A stretch of DNA of 10,749 bases from positions 1 through 10,749 of the forward strand of contig CALFYL010000278.1 of NCBI GenBank assembly GCA_937952135.1, written 5' to 3'. Shown here piece by piece: positions 5,625 through 10,749 of this stretch. Source of the stretch: an uncultured Planctomycetia bacterium (lineage in GTDB: Bacteria > Planctomycetota > UBA1135 > GCA-002686595). A program made the translations under genes and the position numbers. Below the pieces are notes generated by a model. The model searched no databases. It was not told the DNA's origin and saw nothing but the letters and a program-made list of their open reading frames with translations. Position 1 is the first letter of the stretch. Every line of letters starts with the position of its first letter.

Positions 5625-7529
5625 TCACGGATGGCGCTCGAGCTGGAGCTCGAGCTTTCGGCACATCTCCGCAGTGTCCGAGGCGCCGAGCACGTGTCGC
5701 GCCGGTTTCCAACCGTTGGCGAACGCTTCGATCGACGCAGGCCGGGCGCGCAGCTCGAGCTCCAGCCAACCCTCGTCGTCGGTGGCGCCGACTCGAACTC
5801 CATCGGCGTAGATCTCGACGTCGGCGATGCTTGTCGGTTCGCCGAGACGGGTCGTCGCAACCGACGCGCGCCAGCCGCGCTCGAGCGCCACATGCACCCA
5901 GCGTCGGCGGCCTTCCGCGCGCACATCGGGACGGGCGAGACGCGCCTCGCCGTATTCACACGTGTAGCCACGGCTCGACACCTGCCACCACTGCGCGCCG
6001 CCTTCCGGAACGTCGCGAAACACGACTGAGCCCGAGGCCAAGCCGCTGCGCCGCTCGCACCAACCATCGATTCCGAACTCAATGTCGAAACTCTCCAGCT
6101 CCACGCCGCTCGCGGCATCGAAGACGCGGAAGCCGAGATCGATCGGTTCGGAGCGATCGAGCACACGGAAGCGAAGCGTGTCGCCGCCGCGCGCAGTCTG
6201 GCCAGCGGAGGGTTCCACTGCGAAGCGCGGGTGATGTACGAAGATCTCGAACTCGCCGAGCGGAACCTCGAAATACTCGTAGCGCAGCATCCACGATGGG
6301 CCGGCGCCGGACTCCTGCGCGCTCGCTTCGATCGATTGCAGCATCCCGTCGCTCGTCCACAGCGGCGGCGGGTGTTGCGCGGCCCAGCGCTCCCACTTCA
6401 CGTCTTGCGGACCGCGCTCCGAGTGTGGGTACAGGACGGGTTCGCCGCTTTCGCTCGTCACCTCGACCACGATCGATCCCGCGTGCGGCTCGCGTTCGAG
6501 CTTCGCCTCGACTCGATTCGTCACGCCGCCGATCGCTTGAATCGATCGGGTCCATTGCTTGCAGCGCGACGATTCGACCGTGAGCTCGTACAGGCCCGGC
6601 TCGAGACACTTCATCACGATCGGCTCGCCGTTCGGAGTCGGAAGTCCGCGACGCACGGAGCGAAGCGCCTTTTCGCTACCCGCAAGCGCGAGCGTGATCT
6701 CGACGGCCCGCTCGAACTCGTCGTCGGCTGGCGGGCGAACTTGGATCTCGAGGGTGGCGACCACGGACCACTGCACCCGAGCTTCGACGACGCCACGTGC
6801 GTCCAAGACAGAGCCCCTTCCGCGCCAATCACTCGACCCTCCCTGAAGCGTGAACACCGCGGGCGAGTCCGGAGCTTCCCAATCGCGCGGCGCGCGAGTG
6901 AAGCGTACCCCGTCGACCACTCGCACGTCGGCGCCGTGGGGTGAGCACGGCGAGCTCTCGTCGCGCTCGAACTGAACGGCGAGGTCGTCGGCGAGCACCC
7001 CTTCGGGCAACGGCTCGCTCAGCAACAGCGTGGGCGGGTAGTGGCAAGCGACCTCGACCGGCTCGCCCGTGTGCGACACCAGAATCGGCTCGTCGAAGCC
7101 GCGGAACCCGTTGAAGCCATCGTGAGGCCACAAGCCAAGCAAGCCGAAGCTCAACTCTCGATCGGACTCGAACCAACCCTCACGGTCGGTCACGAGGGTC
7201 GCGACGATTTCGTCGTTGCGTTCGACGGTGAGCTCGCCGAACGGCACGCCCTGCGCCGTCGAGCGGTACGTAAGCCGGCCTCGGAGCACGGAGGCGCCTG
7301 TCGGTGCGGCTGCACGAGCGGACTCGATTCGCGCCAGGTCGTCGCTCGCTTCCGCGAGCGAATTTACCGACGCCTGCCGCGGTGAGACGGCGCTCCGCCT
7401 GCCCTGGCTCGCACACGGATTGCTTCGCACGCCCGAAGCGGTTGCGCGTCGCTCGCTGCGCTGGAGCAACCCCAAGCCGACGGCGAGCGTCAACGCCAGG
7501 ACTGCAACGGTGCGGCGCGTGGTCGGCAC
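5625..7529 (-). CDS. Large exported protein with carboxypeptidase-regulatory-like modules
   Basis: A 634-residue protein starting at GTG 7529, with the GGAG of CGGAGCCACC upstream. The N-terminus has basic residues (TTRR) and then a hydrophobic stretch VAVLALTLAVGLGLL (8-22), a signal anchor or uncleaved signal peptide without a lipobox. The rest is almost all beta-strand and turn. A first carboxypeptidase-regulatory-like module (about 80-125) contains VLRGRLTYRSTAQGVPFGEL and TDREGWFES. A last module (about 553-600) contains SIADVEIYADGVRVGATDDE and GWLELEL. The middle has similar but more diverged sandwich units, such as YELTVES and GEFEIFVHHPRF. No catalytic motif is visible. It resembles large secreted proteins with repeated carboxypeptidase-regulatory-like domains seen in Planctomycetota; function unknown. 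Divergent from the DUF2959 gene with 89 bases between starts. Confidence 0.78.
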   Translation of the reverse strand: MPTTRRTVAVLALTLAVGLGLLQRSERRATASGVRSNPCASQGRRSAVSPRQASVNSLAEASDDLARIESARAAAPTGASVLRGRLTYRSTAQGVPFGELTVERNDEIVATLVTDREGWFESDRELSFGLLGLWPHDGFNGFRGFDEPILVSHTGEPVEVACHYPPTLLLSEPLPEGVLADDLAVQFERDESSPCSPHGADVRVVDGVRFTRAPRDWEAPDSPAVFTLQGGSSDWRGRGSVLDARGVVEARVQWSVVATLEIQVRPPADDEFERAVEITLALAGSEKALRSVRRGLPTPNGEPIVMKCLEPGLYELTVESSRCKQWTRSIQAIGGVTNRVEAKLEREPHAGSIVVEVTSESGEPVLYPHSERGPQDVKWERWAAQHPPPLWTSDGMLQSIEASAQESGAGPSWMLRYEYFEVPLGEFEIFVHHPRFAVEPSAGQTARGGDTLRFRVLDRSEPIDLGFRVFDAASGVELESFDIEFGIDGWCERRSGLASGSVVFRDVPEGGAQWWQVSSRGYTCEYGEARLARPDVRAEGRRRWVHVALERGWRASVATTRLGEPTSIADVEIYADGVRVGATDDEGWLELELRARPASIEAFANGWKPARHVLGASDTAEMCRKLELQLERHP

Positions 7530-7532
7530 GAA

Positions 7533-7542
7533 GGTGGCTCCG
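7533..7542 (-). promoter_or_regulatory. Ribosome-binding site region CGGAGCCACC before a GTG start
   Basis: The minus strand reads CGGAGCCACC ending three bases before GTG 7529. It supports the GTG as the true start and is identical in sequence and spacing to the leader of the DUF4382 lipoprotein gene. Confidence 0.6.
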
Positions 7543-7618
7543 TGCGAGCTAGCAGCGCTCGAACGCTAGGATACGCCGCGCGGGCGCCGTGCTTTCGCAC
7601 GCCTCGCCAGGCTCCACT

Positions 7619-8281
7619 ATGAATCGAACTCTCGCCGCCGTTTTGCTCGCGCTCGCCGCTGCGGGCGTCGCGCCCTCTTGCAGCTCCATGTACTACGGCA
7701 CGATGGAGGCCTTCGGCGTCCACAAGCGCGAGATCTTCGTGGACCGCGTGGAGGAGGGGCGCGAGGCGCAGCAGGACGCCAAGGAGCAGTTCGCGAACGC
7801 GCTGGAGGCCTTCAAGGCCGCGACGAAGTTCGAGGGCGGGAAGCTCGAGGCGACCTACGAGAAGCTCAACCGCGAGTACGAGTCGTGCGAGTCGCGCGTC
7901 GAGGCGGTGCGCTCGAAGATCAAGGGGATCGAGGACGTCTCCGAGGCGCTGTTCGACGAGTGGCGCGACGAGATCGGGCAGATGCAGAGCGCCGATCTCA
8001 AGCGCAAGAGCGAGTCGAACCTGAAGGACACCGAGAAGCGCTACGGCACGCTCATCGCGGCCATGAAGAACGCCGAATCGAAGATGGCGCCGGTGCTGGT
8101 GTCGCTGCGCGACCACGTGCTGTACCTGAAGCACAACCTCAATGCGCAGGCGATCGCGTCGCTGCAGGGCGATCTCGGGTCCATCGAGAGCGACGTGGGC
8201 GCGCTGATCGGCGACATGCAGAAGGCGATCGCCGAGGCGGACGCTTTCATCGCCCAGCTCGAGGGCAAGTCGAAGGGCTGA
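7619..8281 (+). CDS. DUF2959-family lipoprotein (coiled coil)
   Basis: A 220-residue protein from ATG 7619. The signal peptide MNRTLAAVLLALAAAGVAPS is followed by Cys21; the lipobox A-P-S-C is imperfect but passable, and the protein is probably a lipoprotein or at least exported. The mature part is highly helical and charged: YYGTMEAFGVHKREIFVDRV (25-44), a long coiled coil rich in Glu and Lys (45-140), then APVLVSLRDHVLYLKHNLNA (157-176), QAIASLQGDL (177-186) and a C-terminal helix. This layout, with the FGVHKREI start and the RDHVLYLKHNLNA block, is that of DUF2959. The family has no established function. An in-frame ATG 30 bases upstream (7589) would place ten extra residues before the signal peptide and is less likely. 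It lies 10 bases before the BtuF-like gene. Confidence 0.9.
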   Translation: MNRTLAAVLLALAAAGVAPSCSSMYYGTMEAFGVHKREIFVDRVEEGREAQQDAKEQFANALEAFKAATKFEGGKLEATYEKLNREYESCESRVEAVRSKIKGIEDVSEALFDEWRDEIGQMQSADLKRKSESNLKDTEKRYGTLIAAMKNAESKMAPVLVSLRDHVLYLKHNLNAQAIASLQGDLGSIESDVGALIGDMQKAIAEADAFIAQLEGKSKG

Positions 8282-8291
8282 GCGGGCGGCG

Positions 8292-9044
8292 ATGCGCATC
8301 GTTTCGCTCTGCCCGAGCCTCACCGAATTGGTCTTCGCGCTCGGCCGCGGTGACGAACTCGTGGGCATCACGGACTACTGCGTGCATCCCGCGGACCAGG
8401 TCGGCGCGGTCGAGAAGGTCGGCGGCACGAAGACGCCCAAGGTCGAGCGCATCGTCGAGCTGAAACCCGACCTCGTGCTCGTCAACGAAGAGGAGAACCG
8501 CCTCGAGGACGCGCAGGCGCTCGAGGCGCGCGGCGTTCGCTGCCACAACTCGTTCCCGAAGGACGCGCTGGAGACCGCGGAGATGGTGCGCGACATCGGC
8601 GCGGCGCTCGAGAGCCGCTGCGAAGCCGAGCGGATCGCGAAGGACATCGAAAAACGCGCGCAGCGCGTCGCCGAAGCCGCGCTCGGCCGGCGCGAAGTGA
8701 CCTGGGCGTATCTCATCTGGCGCAAGCCGTGGATGACGGTGAACAAGGACACTTTCGCCAGCGCGTTGCTCACGCTCGCGGGCGGCCGCAACGTGTTCGC
8801 GGAGCGCGAAGAGCGCTATCCCGAGATCACGCTCGCCCAACTCGTCGGCGCAAACCCCGAGCGCGTTCTGCTATGCACCGAGCCGTTCTCGTTCGAGGAA
8901 AAGCACATCGACGAGCTGTGCGCGGCAACCGGCTGGCCACGCGCGCGCTTCGCGATCGCCGACGGCGAATACCTTTCGTGGCACGGCTCGCGCACGCCGG
9001 ACGGTGTCGACTACGCCGACGCGTTGATCCGCGCGGCGCTCTAG
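8292..9044 (+). CDS. BtuF-like helical-backbone metal/cobalamin-binding protein, no signal peptide
   Basis: A 250-residue protein with the two-lobed periplasmic-binding fold of class III (BtuF/FhuD type). The first lobe starts at once with MRIVSLCPSLTELVFALGRG (1-20), then VGITDYCVHP (24-33), VGGTKTPKVERIVELKPDLV (43-62) and the connecting helix up to about 130. The second lobe has TWAYLIWRKPWMTVNKDT (137-154), FASALLTLAGGRNVF (155-169), YPEITLAQLV (176-185) and PERVLLCTEPF (189-199). BtuF binds vitamin B12 for the BtuCD importer. Here no signal peptide is present and no transporter genes are adjacent, so a cytoplasmic protein of this fold is likely, or the ligand differs. Many genomes carry such signal-less homologues annotated as cobalamin-binding. 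It follows the DUF2959 gene by 10 bases. Confidence 0.85.
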   Translation: MRIVSLCPSLTELVFALGRGDELVGITDYCVHPADQVGAVEKVGGTKTPKVERIVELKPDLVLVNEEENRLEDAQALEARGVRCHNSFPKDALETAEMVRDIGAALESRCEAERIAKDIEKRAQRVAEAALGRREVTWAYLIWRKPWMTVNKDTFASALLTLAGGRNVFAEREERYPEITLAQLVGANPERVLLCTEPFSFEEKHIDELCAATGWPRARFAIADGEYLSWHGSRTPDGVDYADALIRAAL

Positions 9045-9091
9045 GTTTCCGCGCTTCGTGTCCGCGCTTCCTCCAACGGTCGATTCCCTCC

Positions 9092-9796
9092 ATGTCTAGT
9101 ACGCGCAAGTGGCTTCTGGGTTGCGGCTTCGCGCTCGTTCTCGGCGCGATTGCGTTCTTCGTGGTGCTCTACATCGCGGTCGCGCGCGTCCCGCGCACCT
9201 CGGAGGTTGAAGCCTCGATCGAGATCGCCGCGCCCGCGGAGGCGATCCGCGCGCGGATCGAGAAGCTGGAGTCGTGGAGCGAATGGTCGGGATGGAAGCG
9301 CGATGTCGACCCGGGCGTCGTGCGCACGTTCCGCGAGAGCGGGGGCGGCGCCGGCGCGACCCTGCGGTGGGAGACGCCCAAGGCCGTGAAAATCGAAGTG
9401 GGCCTTCCGCGGAACTCGGTGTCGAACGTGCCGGACGAAGACGATCTGGGGCAAGGCGAGGTGAAGCTGGTCTCGTCGGCCGCCGATCGCGTCGAGTTCA
9501 CGACGCTGTTCGAGGACGGACTCGTGATCGCGGGGGCCGCGCGCCACGGCAGCGGCGGTGTGAGCGTGCGCATTCAAACGCCGGGGAGCGACTACACGAT
9601 CCGCTCGCTCGTGCGACTCGATCCCACGCCCGCCGGTACGCGCGTCACTTGGACTGACGAACTGGATCTCGGCGACGGCTTCACTCGTGGAATGCTGGCG
9701 ATGTTTCTCGGCCCCGCTTCGCAGATGGTGCACCGAGAGATCCTCACCGACTCGCTGCAGGGCCTGAAAACCGCCGTCGAGCCGCAATCGAAGTAG
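9092..9796 (+). CDS. Membrane-anchored SRPBCC-family protein
   Basis: A 234-residue protein from ATG 9092. An N-terminal membrane helix, WLLGCGFALVLGAIAFFVVL (7-26), follows the short basic start MSSTRK, so the rest should face the periplasm. Residues about 38-230 match the SRPBCC (START/polyketide-cyclase-like) helix-grip fold: VEASIEIAAPAEAIRARIEK (39-58), WSEWSGWKRD (62-71), a central sheet with VSVRIQTPGSDYTIRSLVRL (157-176), GTRVTWTDELDLGDGF (182-197) and a C-terminal helix. The SEWSGW segment is typical of the polyketide-cyclase-2 branch. These proteins bind hydrophobic ligands; no specific ligand can be named. The gene starts 47 bases after the BtuF-like gene. The upstream open frame is an artefact of high GC; the membrane helix fixes the start. 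Confidence 0.85.
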   Translation: MSSTRKWLLGCGFALVLGAIAFFVVLYIAVARVPRTSEVEASIEIAAPAEAIRARIEKLESWSEWSGWKRDVDPGVVRTFRESGGGAGATLRWETPKAVKIEVGLPRNSVSNVPDEDDLGQGEVKLVSSAADRVEFTTLFEDGLVIAGAARHGSGGVSVRIQTPGSDYTIRSLVRLDPTPAGTRVTWTDELDLGDGFTRGMLAMFLGPASQMVHREILTDSLQGLKTAVEPQSK

Positions 9797-9881
9797 CCGC
9801 GCCGAACTGCGCGAGACGCTGGCGCTCGCCGCTCGCAGCGGGTATCCCGTGCAACCCCGTCCCCGTTCTCTGCAGGACTCG

Positions 9882-10749
9882 ATGCAACCCACCAACCGCC
9901 GCGAATTCCTCGCCTCCGTCGCCGGTCTCGGCGCCCTCGCCAGCCTTGGCGCGTGCTCGTCGACGCGCAGCCAGCCGAGGCAGCTCTACGACCTTTCGCT
10001 CGCGGAGTGGTCGCTGCACCGCGAGCTGCAGTCGAAGCGCATCACGAACCTCGATTTTCCGCGCGTCGCACGTCAGGAGTTCGACATCGGGGCGGTCGAG
10101 TACGTGAATTCATTCTTCAAGAACTTCGCGCGCGACGAGGCGTACCTGAAGAACCTGATGGCGCGCTGCGACGAGCACGGCGTGAAGAGCCTGCTCATCA
10201 TGGTCGACGGCGAGGGCGAGCTGGCGCACGTCGACGACGCCGAACGCCGCAAGGCGATTGAGAACCACCACAAGTGGATCGACTGCGCGGCGACGCTCGG
10301 ATGCCACTCGATTCGCGTGAACGCGGGCGGCGGCGGGGACGAGGGCGAGCGCCAGCGCCGCGCCGCGGATTCGCTCGTCGCGCTCGCCGAGTACGGCGCC
10401 AAGTCCAACATCAACGTGATCGTCGAGAACCACGGCGGCGCGTCGTCGAAGGGCGACTGGCTGGCGGGCGTGATGAAGCTCGCGAACCACCCGCGCGTCG
10501 GCACGCTGCCGGATTTCGGCAACTTCCACCTCGGCGACGGCAAGTGGTACGACCGCTACCTCGGCGTGACGGAGCTCATGCCCTTCGCAAAGGCCGTGAG
10601 CGCGAAGTCCCATGAGTTCAACGAGGCCGGCGACGAGACGCGCACCGACTATCGCAAAATGATGAAGATCGTCGTCGACGCGGGCTATCGCGGTTACGTC
10701 GGCATCGAGTACGAGGGCGACAAGCACAGCGAGTTCGAAGGCGTGCGCA
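9882..10749 (+). CDS. Exported sugar phosphate isomerase/epimerase-like TIM-barrel protein (3' end cut by window)
   Basis: The first 289 residues are present and the frame is still open at the window end. The start MQPTNRREFLASVAG carries a twin-arginine signal (Arg6-Arg7-x-Phe-Leu), and LGAC at 22-25 is a lipobox, so it is probably a Tat-exported lipoprotein. The mature part follows the xylose-isomerase-like TIM barrel (AP endonuclease 2 superfamily): FDIGAVEYVNSFF (67-79), CHSIRVNAG (141-149), NVIVENHGG (178-186), LPDFGNFHLGDG (209-220), VSAKSHEFN (239-247) and YVGIEYEG (272-279). Glu182, Asp211, His244 and Glu276 are the likely metal ligands. Exported proteins of this kind are common in Planctomycetota and related groups; the substrate is unknown. 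The 85 bases before it hold no clear promoter, so read-through from the SRPBCC gene is possible. Confidence 0.9.
   Translation, partial: MQPTNRREFLASVAGLGALASLGACSSTRSQPRQLYDLSLAEWSLHRELQSKRITNLDFPRVARQEFDIGAVEYVNSFFKNFARDEAYLKNLMARCDEHGVKSLLIMVDGEGELAHVDDAERRKAIENHHKWIDCAATLGCHSIRVNAGGGGDEGERQRRAADSLVALAEYGAKSNINVIVENHGGASSKGDWLAGVMKLANHPRVGTLPDFGNFHLGDGKWYDRYLGVTELMPFAKAVSAKSHEFNEAGDETRTDYRKMMKIVVDAGYRGYVGIEYEGDKHSEFEGVR

Noticed and set aside
7550..7570. Imperfect inverted repeat around CTAGCAGCG...CGCTAG between divergent genes
   Set aside because: The arms pair over only a few bases with a bulge; too weak to call an operator.
9048..9070. Two copies of TCCGCGCTTC, 13 bases apart, between the BtuF-like and SRPBCC genes
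   Set aside because: Only two short copies in high-GC sequence; likely chance or slippage, with no known site type.
9807..9834. GC-rich inverted repeat after the SRPBCC gene, considered as a terminator
   Set aside because: The arms (GCGAG and CTCGC) are short, the pairing is broken, and no T-run follows.

Overview
The window is a high-GC (visibly about 65-70%), gene-dense bacterial segment with 13 genes (two cut by the window edges). I see no RNA gene, insertion sequence, CRISPR array or phage gene. Several predicted lipoproteins with clear or passable lipoboxes and a Tat-type signal point to a Gram-negative-type envelope. The mix of protein families (DUF4382 lipoprotein, carboxypeptidase-regulatory-like domains, DUF2959, a Tat-exported sugar isomerase/epimerase-like protein) would fit a Planctomycetota-like or other deep-branching high-GC phylum. 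That placement is inference from gene content, not proof.

Region A (1-282): the N-terminal 86 residues of a Fur/PerR-family regulator on the minus strand. A perfect 15-bp palindrome of 7-1-7 geometry, TTAGACTAAGTCTAA, lies 8 bp upstream of its start codon. It looks like an autoregulatory Fur/PerR box in a divergent control region.

Region B (399-4561): a compact plus-strand run of six genes, probably one operon. It encodes a metallo-beta-lactamase-fold hydrolase, a LolA-fold-like protein without signal peptide (ATGA overlap with the hydrolase), a stand-alone TusA-like protein, a DsrE-like protein, a TusA-OsmC fusion, and a core-sized cobalamin-independent methionine synthase (ATGA overlap with the fusion). 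The middle of the run is a thiol/persulfide-handling set that ends in a methionine-forming enzyme. Both TusA-like domains have lost the CPxP proline but keep the cysteine, and the OsmC domain keeps one cysteine and lacks the usual second one. A PerR-like regulator next to an OsmC-type gene suggests control by peroxide or thiol-redox state. This is the most interesting part of the window.

Region C (4578-7529): two minus-strand genes for exported proteins, a DUF4382 lipoprotein with a C-terminal carboxypeptidase-regulatory-like domain and a 634-residue anchored or secreted protein built of similar beta-sandwich modules. Their start codons are preceded by the same ten bases (CGGAGCCACC) at the same spacing.

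Region D (7619-10749): plus-strand genes for a DUF2959 coiled-coil lipoprotein, a BtuF-like metal/cobalamin-binding-fold protein lacking a signal peptide, a membrane-anchored SRPBCC protein, and (cut by the window end) a Tat/lipoprotein-type sugar phosphate isomerase/epimerase-like TIM barrel. These look like ordinary genes. No non-coding gap exceeds 300 bases; the largest are the control region 260-398 and the 177-base gap 5448-5624.
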